From the NCBI RefSeq assembly GCF_004362855.1, contig NZ_SNXW01000003.1, forward strand, positions 1 to 64,000: a stretch of DNA of 64,000 nucleotides, read 5' to 3'. Source of the stretch: Aquabacterium commune. GTDB taxonomy: Bacteria > Pseudomonadota > Gammaproteobacteria > Burkholderiales > Burkholderiaceae_C. The notes beneath the pieces are model-generated. The model saw only the letters and a program-made list of their open reading frames with translations, searched no databases and was not told the DNA's origin. Positions 1 to 7,416 of the stretch are shown piece after piece. The translations under genes were made by a program, and so were the position numbers. Positions within the stretch are counted from its first letter, which is position 1. Each line of letters begins with the position of its first letter.

Positions 1-43
1 TCTTGCGTTCAAATCCAGTGGTGCTCAGGCTCATCTGCTTCAT
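1..43 (-). CDS. IS5-family transposase, N-terminal fragment (cut by window edge)
   Basis: The minus-strand ATG at 43-41 starts a reading frame MKQMSLSTTGFERK that runs off the left edge of the window. This opening is characteristic of one branch of IS5-family DDE transposases. Only 14 residues are visible, so neither completeness nor activity can be judged. Its place just inside a recognisable IS5-type terminal repeat supports the call. Confidence 0.6.
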   Translation of the reverse strand, partial: MKQMSLSTTGFERK

Positions 44-95
44 GCTGATACTGTCTCACATTCAGGGCTGCATGCGAAGGTTTTGCAGACCTTCC
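1..95 (-). mobile_element. IS5-family insertion sequence, right end
   Basis: The window opens inside an insertion sequence. Read on the minus strand, the end at position 95 begins GGAAGGTCTGCAAAACC, which resembles the GGAAGG-type terminal repeats of the IS5 family. It is followed directly by CTAG (96-99), the YTAR-type target that IS5 elements duplicate. A transposase start codon lies 52 bp inside the end. The other end, and therefore the target duplication, lies outside the window. Confidence 0.65.
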
Positions 96-131
96 CTAGG
101 GCTTCCATCAACAAGCGAACGGTAGTTCAGC

Positions 132-410
132 ATGAAAACGCCCCTTACCAATACCTGCGATTTGCAGCGAGCCCTTGCTCAATACATCGCCCAGAGGCCG
201 CGCCAGGCGGACAGCCTGGTTCATTTGCCCAGTTTTTTCCATTGCTTCGCCGATGCCATCGCAGGCACATCTGAGCAGGAACTGCGTGACGTGTTTGACG
301 CATTTGTCCGGGATGGCTGGCTCACAGCCGACACGGCGGGCTACCGCATCACACCGGAGGGTTGTCATTGGGCTCGATCTGGCCATCTGCCACCGATACG
401 GCGTACATGA
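132..410 (+). CDS. small hypothetical protein, winged-helix-like
   Basis: A 92-residue frame starting 32 bp beyond the IS5 target site. I do not recognise a named family. The middle and end (ELRDVFDAFVRDGWL, then YRITPEG) have the rhythm of a winged helix-turn-helix, in which a recognition helix is followed by a wing of the 'gYrlTpeG' type, so a small DNA-binding protein is possible. There is no strong ribosome binding site, and the start lies so close to the insertion that the original promoter or N-terminus may have been displaced. An overlapping frame at 175-432 has worse composition and was discarded. Confidence 0.4.
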   Translation: MKTPLTNTCDLQRALAQYIAQRPRQADSLVHLPSFFHCFADAIAGTSEQELRDVFDAFVRDGWLTADTAGYRITPEGCHWARSGHLPPIRRT

Positions 411-540
411 CGGCAGCGTTTCTGACGCGTGATCAGCGCTTGTAGCGGGCTTGGCCATGCCCAAGAGTGGTCAGCCAGGCTGCCGTTTCCCGTCCGAGAA
501 ACGGCTCTCATCACCAGCAGCCACAACCGGACACCCTCAC

Positions 541-568
541 GGGGATTGGTGCAAAAAACCCCGCTTTC
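541..568 (+). repeat. extra copy of Tn3-type terminal repeat
   Basis: A 28-bp sequence beginning GGGGATTGGTGCAAAAAA. It matches the left terminal repeat at 627-654 at about 24 of 28 positions in the same orientation, 86 bp upstream. It may be the true outer end of the transposon or the scar of an earlier insertion of a relative. Confidence 0.5.
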
Positions 569-626
569 TCCGTGATGGTTCCATATGAATCAACAACTTA
601 GCAAGTTGCAAAAATTGAGCACTCAC

Positions 627-654
627 GGGGATTTGTGCAGAAACTCCCGGTTTC
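627..654 (+). repeat. Tn3-type terminal inverted repeat, left
   Basis: Begins with GGGG, as Tn3-family ends do, and carries the core GTGCAGAAACTCCCGG. It lies 33 bp beyond the tnpA stop codon, the usual position for the transposase-proximal end. Confidence 0.55.
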
Positions 655-687
655 CCATGTTTGCAACACCGCGCACTACGTCCAGCC

Positions 688-3627
688 TCAAGCCCGCTTG
701 AGATCGGCCTGGCGCTTTTGCAGCAAGGTGGCGGCATGCCTGTCGATCCCGAAAGACATGGTGCCCCGGAAGTTGATGTTGCCAAAGTGGACTGGGCCCA
801 TCCGCCGGAGCCAGGCATCATCGACAGGGGTCTTGGCCTTTTTCCAGCGGTCCACCACCTCCTGCATTTTCATGGTGTTCCAGGCGATCACGATGTTCGT
901 CAGCAAGGCGTGTGATCCGGAGATGGCGCGCATCTCGTCGCTGCGCCGCCCGCGCTCGGGCATCACTCGACCATGAAACACCGCCCGCTGAAGTTGGTGA
1001 ACGGATTCACCTCGGTTGAGCAGGGTGTGAATTTCGCGCCGGAAGTCCTCGTTGCTGAAGAAATCACAGAGATACAGGCTGCGCAGCAGCTTGCCCAGGT
1101 GATCGGCGGCCTTGTGAAGGGGGTCGCCCTGAGCAGCGCTGCCCATCTTCTCCAGCACGAACTTCGGTGACACCCGTCCAATTCGGATTGAGGCGATCAG
1201 GCGCAGCAACTCGTCCCAACCTTTGATGATGGCGCGCTCGGAAATCTCATCCACCGTGGCCACAGCCAAAGCGTCAGGTACTTCCATGCGCCGGGGGACA
1301 AACAGACGCCGCTCAGACAGGTTGCGCAACTGCGGGCACAGGTCGAAGCCCAGGAGCTTGGCCACAGCCATGGCGACGTTGGTGTAGCCATGGGTGTCAA
1401 CGGCCAGCAAAGACAGCCTGATGCCATCTTCCACCGTGGCGTTGTAGCGCTCGACACCCTCGACCGCCGCCCCTGCTTGTCGCTCGTTCAAAACGATGGG
1501 CTGATCGTAGATGACGCCGTAGGTGCTCAACACATGGGTGTAGATGCCCACGGCGTAGGTTCTGCGGCGTGGGTCAATCCGGGCATTGAAGAGATGCTTG
1601 GATGCATCAAGGGACATCATGTCGGCAGAGGCCTTGTCGCCTTTGCCCCAGTGCTCGGCAATCGGAAAGCGCTTCTGGAAGGCGACGACCCGGTCATTGG
1701 CCTTTCGCAGCCGATCCGCTGCCTCCAGTGCCCGCATCGCCGAGGTGACATGCGCCACCTCCAGCCCCGGCACCATGGCGGCAACACCTTTGGCGTCGTT
1801 CTCTGTGCCGTGGGCCAGCAGTGCCCCGTAGCAGCCAAGCAGTTCCTGCACGGAGTTGGCTTTGCGGCCAAGCAGCGTTTCGGTGAGGCCGACGTGAACA
1901 TCAACCTCCACAATCATGTCGCTGAACTGGCACTCCCCGATCACATTGAACATGGCGTCCCGTGCTCGGCGGACTTGATCGTCGCCTTCCAGCGGAAGCA
2001 AGGCCGGCAACCGGAACTGGGCCTGATCGTCAATCTCAACCTTGCCGGTTTTCAATGCCTCGGCCAGGCCCGCTAGACCGGCATCTAGGTTGGCTCTGAT
2101 GACGTCCAGGAGTTTGCGCGGATCCATGACCAGGTTCAAAGCACTGATGAACTGACCGCGTTCCTTCTTCCATTGTTCAGGAGGGATCAGCAGGCCTTCC
2201 CGGTTGCGGTAGTCCAGGCTGTGCTCGATCCATAGCCTGCCGCCACGCAGGTCTTTGCGCACAGACATCAATGTGCATGCACGCAGCGCAGCGTGCGCCT
2301 TGACACGGTCCTCATCGCGTAACAGGTCATGCCAGACCGGATCTGTGATCGCCAGGTCAAAGTCCGTCGGTAGTTCTTTGACGCCCCTCGCTTTCAAATC
2401 GCGCAACACGTCGATCTGCTTGAGCGATGGGACGTTGGCTCGGCCCTGTAGGTCTAGGCCGGTGAGTCCGTTGAGCAGAGCCTGCACGCGGTTGCTGTCC
2501 TCCACCAATGCTTGGCGTACCAGGGCGGCGCGACTGTAGCGGGGCTCGACATCGTCCTTGGGCACAAGCTGCTTGAGTGCTTCCAGCTTCTGTTCGGGAT
2601 CGGGCCCTTCCTCATGAAGAACCTGCCGGATCTGTTCTTGCTTTTCCCGGTAATGAGTCAGGCCACGGGTTTGCTTGCTTTGCACCTTCGTTGACGCTCG
2701 CCGCACCAGGTCGCAGACCCGGCGCGCTGCGATGTACAGCGCCACGTCTGTGAGCTCCAGAAGGTTCATGCGCAGGAAACAGATCACTTCAACGGACTGG
2801 GTTTCGTGCTTGAGGCGCTTGGTGTCGCTGGGTGGGCGATGCACCACCGCCTGACCATAGGAGCGCAGCCGTGCATTGGGGATGGCATCGAGCGTCCACC
2901 GGTCCACGCCAAGATCTTTGAGAAAGGTGATCTTGTCCGTCACCTCGGTCAAGCCCGATGGCCCGTGCTTCCCGGGGGAGCCTTTGAGCCATTCGAGCAC
3001 GGTGCCACCCGTGCGCCCTCGACGCATCGAGAACATAGCCTTGATGGCTTTGCCGACACCGGGCTCGCCCACCTGTTCTCGAATGGTGTTCAGTGCGGCT
3101 TCATCGATGGCAAGGTAGGCTTGCCGAGCCAGATCGCGGAGCACACGATCACCAGGCAGCACCCGGCCTTGATCGAACAACCAGATTTCGGCTTGCTTGA
3201 CCAGGTCACCAACCGAGGAGGCAGTGCCTGCCAGCCTGCCGAGCGTCTGCGCGCACATGGCAAGCACGTCCGCGTCGACCTCTGTAAAACCACTGGCTTG
3301 GCGGGCCCACGCTTGATGCTCGTAGAGGGTGGATTGACGGCTGTAGAGCGCCTTGAGCGATGCGACTGAGGTTTCTTGAATGCCAAGGGCGGCACACAGT
3401 GAACGCAACAATGCTCGCGGGACATTGGTCAACCGATCCAGGGGACGGCCTGTCGTCCTGATGACCGTCAATTGAATGGCGGCGGCAAGGCGCCCAGTCG
3501 TGCGGAACCGTTTGCGGATTGCGTCCAAGTCGTCCTTGCTCAACTGGAACGACTGCTCCACGTCGAACTCAGTGAGCGACTTTGGCAACTCTGTGGCACC
3601 GACGAAGCGCTGACGGAACGTGGTCAC
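688..3627 (-). CDS. tnpA: Tn3-family transposase
   Basis: A full-length 979-residue transposase; the family is usually 950-1000 residues. The N-terminal third has the helical DNA-binding region (DUF4158-like; DLDAIRKRFRTTGRLAAAIQL), and the C-terminal half is the DDE catalytic domain. The likely catalytic acidic residues lie in SADMMSLDAS, in AVDTHGYTN (followed by the typical GFDLCPQLRNL), and in a glutamate within LNRGESVHQLQRAV. It would catalyse replicative cointegrate formation through the flanking inverted repeats. No frameshift or internal stop is seen, so it could be active, but there is no resolvase here to resolve cointegrates. The start ATG at 3627 was chosen because MTTFRQRFVG matches the usual beginning of this group. 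Confidence 0.93.
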   Translation of the reverse strand: MTTFRQRFVGATELPKSLTEFDVEQSFQLSKDDLDAIRKRFRTTGRLAAAIQLTVIRTTGRPLDRLTNVPRALLRSLCAALGIQETSVASLKALYSRQSTLYEHQAWARQASGFTEVDADVLAMCAQTLGRLAGTASSVGDLVKQAEIWLFDQGRVLPGDRVLRDLARQAYLAIDEAALNTIREQVGEPGVGKAIKAMFSMRRGRTGGTVLEWLKGSPGKHGPSGLTEVTDKITFLKDLGVDRWTLDAIPNARLRSYGQAVVHRPPSDTKRLKHETQSVEVICFLRMNLLELTDVALYIAARRVCDLVRRASTKVQSKQTRGLTHYREKQEQIRQVLHEEGPDPEQKLEALKQLVPKDDVEPRYSRAALVRQALVEDSNRVQALLNGLTGLDLQGRANVPSLKQIDVLRDLKARGVKELPTDFDLAITDPVWHDLLRDEDRVKAHAALRACTLMSVRKDLRGGRLWIEHSLDYRNREGLLIPPEQWKKERGQFISALNLVMDPRKLLDVIRANLDAGLAGLAEALKTGKVEIDDQAQFRLPALLPLEGDDQVRRARDAMFNVIGECQFSDMIVEVDVHVGLTETLLGRKANSVQELLGCYGALLAHGTENDAKGVAAMVPGLEVAHVTSAMRALEAADRLRKANDRVVAFQKRFPIAEHWGKGDKASADMMSLDASKHLFNARIDPRRRTYAVGIYTHVLSTYGVIYDQPIVLNERQAGAAVEGVERYNATVEDGIRLSLLAVDTHGYTNVAMAVAKLLGFDLCPQLRNLSERRLFVPRRMEVPDALAVATVDEISERAIIKGWDELLRLIASIRIGRVSPKFVLEKMGSAAQGDPLHKAADHLGKLLRSLYLCDFFSNEDFRREIHTLLNRGESVHQLQRAVFHGRVMPERGRRSDEMRAISGSHALLTNIVIAWNTMKMQEVVDRWKKAKTPVDDAWLRRMGPVHFGNINFRGTMSFGIDRHAATLLQKRQADLKRA

Positions 3628-3735
3628 GATGCCCCCATGTGGTTGACCGTTGGATGGACTCCAACTATAGGGGATCAGACAGGCTGGATTGACAGTTCAC
3701 GCCGAACGCCTTCAATCAAGGGTTAACGCCTGGTC

Positions 3736-3763
3736 GAAGCCGGGAGTTTTTGCACCGGAACCG
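3736..3763 (-). repeat. Tn3-type terminal inverted repeat, right
   Basis: Inverted relative of the left repeat, sharing the core GTGCAAAAACTCCCGG on the minus strand. It lies about 110 bp upstream of the tnpA start. The outermost bases differ from the GGGG of the left end, although GGGG occurs 6 bp further out. Confidence 0.5.
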
Positions 3764-3776
3764 AGATCACCCCGTG

Positions 3777-3908
3777 ATGGACTCGACCACGCTGACCGAT
3801 GCCGAGAAGAACGCCAGCCTGCGGCAGTGGGATGGCGAGCGGCAGAAGGTCTATGACCGGGTCAACAAGGCGTGGGCCCAGGCCATCCAGGAGGATGCCG
3901 GTCAGTAG
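3777..3908 (+). pseudogene. possible 3' remnant of an unknown gene cut by the transposon
   Basis: A short open frame of 43 residues with a Lys/Gln/Asp-rich helical ending (DAEKNASLRQWDGERQ..., ending EDAGQ). The frame continues upstream without a stop into the transposon's right repeat, so it may be the tail of a longer protein whose front was removed by the insertion. I do not recognise the family. Its last 7 bp overlap the convergent membrane-protein gene. Confidence 0.3.
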
Positions 3909-4228
3909 TCTGGGCCAGGTCCTGCAGCGATGCAGGACCACACCAGCCACCACCAAAGCAGGGTAACGGCCATGGATGTCCCGATGAATGGCCAGGCCCA
4001 GGCATCGGGAATCTTTTCCGCCAGCGATGACAGGGGCCAGGCGGGGGCGAGCAGGACGACCAAGGTGCAGGCGCCCCCGGCGATCAGCGTCAGCGGCGCC
4101 ATGAGCACCGCCCCGACGTCGCCGATCAGCTCGCTGCCCACCACCCGGCCAGCGATGACCAGCACCACGCCGGCGGCGCACGCCATGGCCAGGCGGGGGA
4201 GAATGGTGTCGAACGGGCGCGCGCGCAT
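3902..4228 (-). CDS. small hypothetical membrane protein
   Basis: A 108-residue protein with about three hydrophobic segments (roughly residues 11-28, 35-58 and 80-103) and a short loop KIPDAW before the last, consistent with a small inner-membrane protein. The family is not recognised. The frame is open upstream to 4354, but the extra 42 residues are hydrophilic, cysteine- and proline-rich and overlap the direct repeats near the tRNA fragment, so the internal ATG at 4228 (MRARPFDTILP) is the likelier start. It is the last gene of the island-like region before the tRNA fragment. Confidence 0.5.
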   Translation of the reverse strand: MRARPFDTILPRLAMACAAGVVLVIAGRVVGSELIGDVGAVLMAPLTLIAGGACTLVVLLAPAWPLSSLAEKIPDAWAWPFIGTSMAVTLLWWWLVWSCIAAGPGPDY

Positions 4229-4350
4229 GGCCGCCAGATTATCAGGATCACCGCATTTGTCATCCGGCACGGCGCCCCGACAAAATGGCATTGGCCGAGC
4301 CATTTCGGGTGCGCTGGAATACTTCCCAGGGAAGAATCCGGGGAAAATTC

Positions 4351-4380
4351 GCACCTTTCAGCACCTCTCAGCACCACCGA
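4351..4380 (+). repeat. three tandem decamers
   Basis: Three adjacent 10-bp units: gcacctttca, gcacctctca, gcaccaccga. They lie 46 bp before the T-arm of the tRNA fragment, inside the non-coding stretch 4229-4567. Short direct repeats next to an attachment site can be arm-type integrase or excisionase binding sites; that role is inference. Confidence 0.4.
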
Positions 4381-4420
4381 ATTGAGCAGCATTCCCAGTG
4401 CGCCCTGGTGTCCTGCAGGC

Positions 4421-4454
4421 ATTTTGATTGGTTCGAATCCAATAGCGCCTACCA
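4421..4454 (+). other. tRNA 3' fragment, probable attR of an integrated island
   Basis: The sequence contains a perfect T-arm (stem attgg, loop ttcgaat, stem ccaat at 4427-4443), followed by the 3' acceptor strand agcgcct, discriminator A and encoded CCA ending at 4454. No matching 5' acceptor (aggcgct) lies within tRNA distance upstream, and no D-arm or anticodon arm can be folded, so only the 3' part of the gene is present. It is followed 6 bp later by a strong terminator. This is the expected structure where an integrative element used the tRNA 3' end: the intact tRNA would lie further left, outside the window. The acceptor and T-arm resemble a Burkholderiales tRNA-Val, but the identity is uncertain. 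Confidence 0.6.
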
Positions 4455-4460
4455 AACACG

Positions 4461-4495
4461 AAGCCCCAGGTTCTCACGAGCCTGGGGCTTTTCTC
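4461..4495 (+). terminator. Rho-independent terminator after the tRNA 3' end
   Basis: A 10-bp perfect stem (aagccccagg / cctggggctt) with a 10-base loop, followed by TTTTCTC. It would have terminated the original tRNA transcript and now insulates phaR from the island. Confidence 0.8.
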
Positions 4496-4567
4496 GTTGG
4501 TGGATCAAGGCGCGCCCACATCCCGCTGGCTGCTCCTACAATGGTTCGAGCAACAGGAGAGTCCAGG

Positions 4568-5167
4568 ATGAGTGCCGCCCCCCGCAAGCCCGCCGCCCAA
4601 GCCGCCAGCGACCACACCGAAGGCGCAGAAGACGCCAGCCAAGCTGCCGCACCGGACGCTGAAGCGCCGGCCAAGGTGCCGCCCGGCGTGCGCGCCATCA
4701 AGAAGTACCCCAACCGGCGCCTGTACGACACGCGCACCAGCAGCTACATCACGCTGTCTGACGTGAAGGACATGGTCATGTCCTGCGAGCCGTTTGCGGT
4801 CGTGGACGCCAAGACCGGCGACGACATCACGCGCAGCATCCTTCTCCAGATCATCCTGGAGGAAGAATCGGCGGGCATGCCCATGTTCACCACCCACGCA
4901 CTGGCCCAGATCATCCGTTTCTACGGCCACACCATGCAGGGGCTGATGGGCAACTACCTGGAAAAGAACATCCAGTCCTTCATCGACCTGCAAGCCAGCC
5001 TGACCGAGAACTCGGTGCTGAAGATGCAGCAGCCGCTGATGCAGAACTTCATGGGTGGCTACATGGAGCAGTCGCGCCAGATGTTCTCGCAGATGCAGGA
5101 GCAGATGGCCAAGCAGACCGAGACCCTGATGGGCAACCTCGGCGCCGGCCTCACGCCCAAGAAGTGA
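4568..5167 (+). CDS. phaR: polyhydroxyalkanoate synthesis repressor PhaR
   Basis: A 199-residue regulator that in this order binds PHA polymer and DNA and represses phasin genes. After an Ala/Pro-rich, poorly conserved N-terminus of about 40 residues comes the conserved PHB_acc_N domain: IKKYPNRRLYDTRTSSYITL, then the segment around DIMRSILLQII-like helices (DDITRSILLQIIL). The C-terminal half is Met/Gln-rich and helical (MQEQMAKQTETL). The start ATG at 4568 has the Shine-Dalgarno AGGAGA 8 bp upstream, whereas the open frame from 4382 runs back through the tRNA fragment and terminator and cannot be coding. Confidence 0.95.
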   Translation: MSAAPRKPAAQAASDHTEGAEDASQAAAPDAEAPAKVPPGVRAIKKYPNRRLYDTRTSSYITLSDVKDMVMSCEPFAVVDAKTGDDITRSILLQIILEEESAGMPMFTTHALAQIIRFYGHTMQGLMGNYLEKNIQSFIDLQASLTENSVLKMQQPLMQNFMGGYMEQSRQMFSQMQEQMAKQTETLMGNLGAGLTPKK

Positions 5168-5197
5168 CGCGGCTGGCTGCGGCTTGGGCGGTTGCAC

Positions 5198-5863
5198 TCA
5201 CAGCATCGGCTTGAGCCCCGCCCAGATGTGCTCCAGCATGAGCGGATGGGCCTTGGCCAGCGGGTGGATGCGGTCGGCCTGGAACCAGTCCACGGCGTCG
5301 GGCCGGTCGGCCACGTCCTTGAGCAGGAAGGGCACCAGGCCGCTGCGCGTGTCACGCGCCACCGCGGCGAACAGCTGGGCAAAGTCTTCCGTGTACTTGC
5401 GCCCGTAGTTGGGCGGCACGCGCATGCCCACCACCAGGACCTTGGCACCGGCGTCCTGACAGGCCTTGACCATCGCGCGCAGGTTGTCTTCGGTGCTGCG
5501 CAGCGGGAAGCCGCGCAAGGCGTCGTTGGCGCCGAGCTCGATCACCACGTGCGTGGGCTTCTGGCTTTGCAGCAATGCGGGCAGTCGGCTGCGGCCGCCC
5601 GAGGTGGTCTCGCCGCTGATGCTGGCGTTGAACACCTGCACCTTGCGGCCCTGCTGGGCCAGCCGCGCCTCCAGCAAAGCGACCCAGCCGGTGCCGCGCG
5701 CCAAGCCGTACTCGGCTGAGAGGCTGTCGCCCAGCACGAGCAGGGTGGCAGGGCGATGGGCGCTGGCGGGTGCGCCATGGGCTGCGCCGGCCAAAACGAT
5801 GGCGCATCCGCTCAAAGCCCATCGCAACACACCGCGCCGCGCGTTGTGGAAAACTTCTGTCAT
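5198..5863 (-). CDS. tesA: GDSL arylesterase / thioesterase I (TesA-like)
   Basis: A 221-residue SGNH-fold hydrolase with an N-terminal signal peptide (hydrophobic WALSGCAIVLAGAAHGA, cleavage near residue 29), so periplasmic. Block I VLGDSLSAEYGL carries the nucleophile Ser. ISGETTSGG supplies the oxyanion Gly, GANDALRG the block III Asn, and DRIHP the catalytic Asp and His. TesA hydrolyses acyl-CoA thioesters and aryl or lysophospholipid esters. The divergent neighbour is an ABC ATPase whose start codon is about 10 bp away, the same head-to-head arrangement as E. coli tesA-ybbA. A start four codons earlier (MADSM, 5875) is possible and would overlap ybbA. Confidence 0.92.
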   Translation of the reverse strand: MTEVFHNARRGVLRWALSGCAIVLAGAAHGAPASAHRPATLLVLGDSLSAEYGLARGTGWVALLEARLAQQGRKVQVFNASISGETTSGGRSRLPALLQSQKPTHVVIELGANDALRGFPLRSTEDNLRAMVKACQDAGAKVLVVGMRVPPNYGRKYTEDFAQLFAAVARDTRSGLVPFLLKDVADRPDAVDWFQADRIHPLAKAHPLMLEHIWAGLKPML

Positions 5864-5873
5864 GCTGTCTGCC

Positions 5874-6608
5874 ATGTCGTCTGAATTGCCTGTCTCTGTG
5901 CCTGCGGCTTCGTCCGCATCGGCCCCTGTGGTCGCCGCTGCTGCTCCCGCCATCGTTGTGCGAGGGCTCAGCAAGCTGGTGGACGATGCGTCCGGCCCCT
6001 TGACCATTCTGAACCACATCAACCTCAGTGTGGCGGCTGGGGACACCCTGGCCATCGTCGGGGCCTCGGGATCGGGCAAGAGCACCTTGCTGTCTCTGCT
6101 GGCGGGCCTGGACGTGCCCAGCTCCGGCGAGGTGTGGCTGTGCGGGCAGGGCCTGTTCGAGATGAGCGAAGACGAACGCGCCGCCCACCGCGCCCGCCAC
6201 GTCGGCTTCGTCTTCCAGAGCTTCCAGCTGATCGCCCACCTCAGCGCGCTGGAAAACGTCATGCTGCCGCTGGAGTTGCGCGGTGTCCGCGACGCCCGCG
6301 ACCGCGCCACGGCCATGCTCGAGCGCGTCGGTCTGGGCGCCCGCCTGAACCACAAGCCGGTGCTGCTGTCCGGTGGCGAGCAACAGCGTGTGGCATTGGC
6401 GCGGGCCTTTGTTGTGCGTCCGGACATCCTCATGGCCGACGAACCCACGGGCAGCCTCGACCATGCCACCGGCCAGGCCGTCATGGACCTGATGTTCGAG
6501 CTCAACCGCGAAATCGGCACGACACTCATCCTCGTCACCCACGACGCGCAGATTGCCCAGCGCTGCGCCCACAGCGTGCGCATCCAGGCCGGTCAGATCG
6601 CTGCCTGA
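5874..6608 (+). CDS. ybbA: ABC transporter ATP-binding protein (YbbA/LolD-like)
   Basis: A 244-residue ATPase of the MacB/LolD/YbbA subfamily. Walker A GASGSGKST is at about residues 63-71, the Q-loop in FVFQSFQLI, the signature LSGGEQQRVALARA, Walker B ILMADEP and the switch His in LVTHD. The first 25 residues are a low-complexity Ala/Ser stretch, so the true start could be later. It pairs head-to-head with tesA as in E. coli. The large YbbP-type permease that normally follows ybbA is absent: the next gene is rlmB, 53 bp downstream. The partner permease is either elsewhere or lost. Confidence 0.88.
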   Translation: MSSELPVSVPAASSASAPVVAAAAPAIVVRGLSKLVDDASGPLTILNHINLSVAAGDTLAIVGASGSGKSTLLSLLAGLDVPSSGEVWLCGQGLFEMSEDERAAHRARHVGFVFQSFQLIAHLSALENVMLPLELRGVRDARDRATAMLERVGLGARLNHKPVLLSGGEQQRVALARAFVVRPDILMADEPTGSLDHATGQAVMDLMFELNREIGTTLILVTHDAQIAQRCAHSVRIQAGQIAA

Positions 6609-6661
6609 CCACGTAGCCTGACCACGCCGCTTCAGGCACCGCCAGCGGTTACGATGCCGGC

Positions 6662-7396
6662 ATGAGTCAGAAACTGCTGTTCGGCTTCCACGCCGTGTCC
6701 GTCCGCCTGAAAGTGGCGCCCAATTCGGTCCGCGAAATCCACGTGGACGCCACCCGGCGCGACCAGCGCATGAAGCAATTCCTGGCCAAGGTCGAGGAAG
6801 CGGGCATGCGCGCCATCGACAGCGACGACGATCGCCTGCAGCAGATGGCTGGCACGCACCGCCACCAGGGCGTCGTGGCCCGCGTGGACGCCGTGCAACT
6901 GGCGCGCTCGCTCGATGACTTGCTCGACAGCCTCGCCGAGCCGCCCTTGTTGCTCGTCTTGGATGGTGTGACCGACCCGCACAACCTGGGCGCCTGCCTG
7001 CGCGTGGCCGATGGCGCCGGCGCGCATGCCGTCATTGCCCCGAAGGACCACGCCGTCGGCATCAACGCCACGGTGGCCAAGGTGGCGAGCGGCGCGGCCG
7101 AGACCATGCCGTACTTCATGGTGACCAACCTGGCGCGCACGCTCACCGAACTCAAGGAGCGCGACATCTGGGTCATCGGCACCGCCGACGACGCCCCCCG
7201 CAGCCTGTACCAGGCCGATTTCAAGGTGGCCAGCGCGCTGGTGCTGGGCGCCGAAGGCAGCGGCATGCGCCAGCTGACGCGCAAGCATTGCGACGAGCTG
7301 GTCAGCATCCCGATGATGGGCGGGGTGTCCAGCCTCAACGTGTCGGTGGCCAGCGGCGTGTGCCTGTACGAGGCGCGCCGCCAGCGCATGGCTTGA
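6662..7396 (+). CDS. rlmB: 23S rRNA (guanosine-2'-O-)-methyltransferase RlmB
   Basis: A 244-residue SPOUT methyltransferase that 2'-O-methylates G2251 of 23S rRNA in the P-loop of the peptidyl transferase centre. The N-terminal substrate-binding domain (residues 1-75; [13 protein letters not shown]) precedes the knotted SpoU domain. SpoU motif 1 is in [20 protein letters not shown] (Asn and Arg), motif 2 in [11 protein letters not shown], and motif 3 in [21 protein letters not shown] sequence ([18 protein letters not shown]). Length and motif order are normal. It follows ybbA on the same strand and may be co-transcribed. Confidence 0.96.
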   Translation: MSQKLLFGFHAVSVRLKVAPNSVREIHVDATRRDQRMKQFLAKVEEAGMRAIDSDDDRLQQMAGTHRHQGVVARVDAVQLARSLDDLLDSLAEPPLLLVLDGVTDPHNLGACLRVADGAGAHAVIAPKDHAVGINATVAKVASGAAETMPYFMVTNLARTLTELKERDIWVIGTADDAPRSLYQADFKVASALVLGAEGSGMRQLTRKHCDELVSIPMMGGVSSLNVSVASGVCLYEARRQRMA

Positions 7397-7416
7397 GCGC
7401 AACAGCCCAGCGCTGT

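Larger units (their letters stand above)
627..3763 (-). mobile_element. Tn3-family element carrying only a transposase
   Basis: The element is bounded by a left repeat at 627-654 (GGGGATTTGTGCAGAAAC...) and an inverted copy at 3736-3763, which agree at about 20 of 28 positions with the shared core GTGCANAAACTCCCGG. Between them lies one intact tnpA and nothing else: no resolvase, no res site that I can see, no cargo. The boundaries are approximate because Tn3 repeats are usually 38 bp and the inner parts diverge here. I could not find a 5-bp target duplication. It is either a minimal Tn3 relative or the remains of a larger transposon. Confidence 0.6.

Noticed and set aside
541-3773. A 5-bp target duplication around the Tn3 element
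   Set aside because: Flanks at each possible left and right border were compared and no identical 5-mers in direct orientation were found.
4371-4454. Complete tRNA gene
   Set aside because: T-arm, acceptor 3' strand and CCA are present, but no matching 5' acceptor, D-arm or anticodon arm can be placed at tRNA distance.
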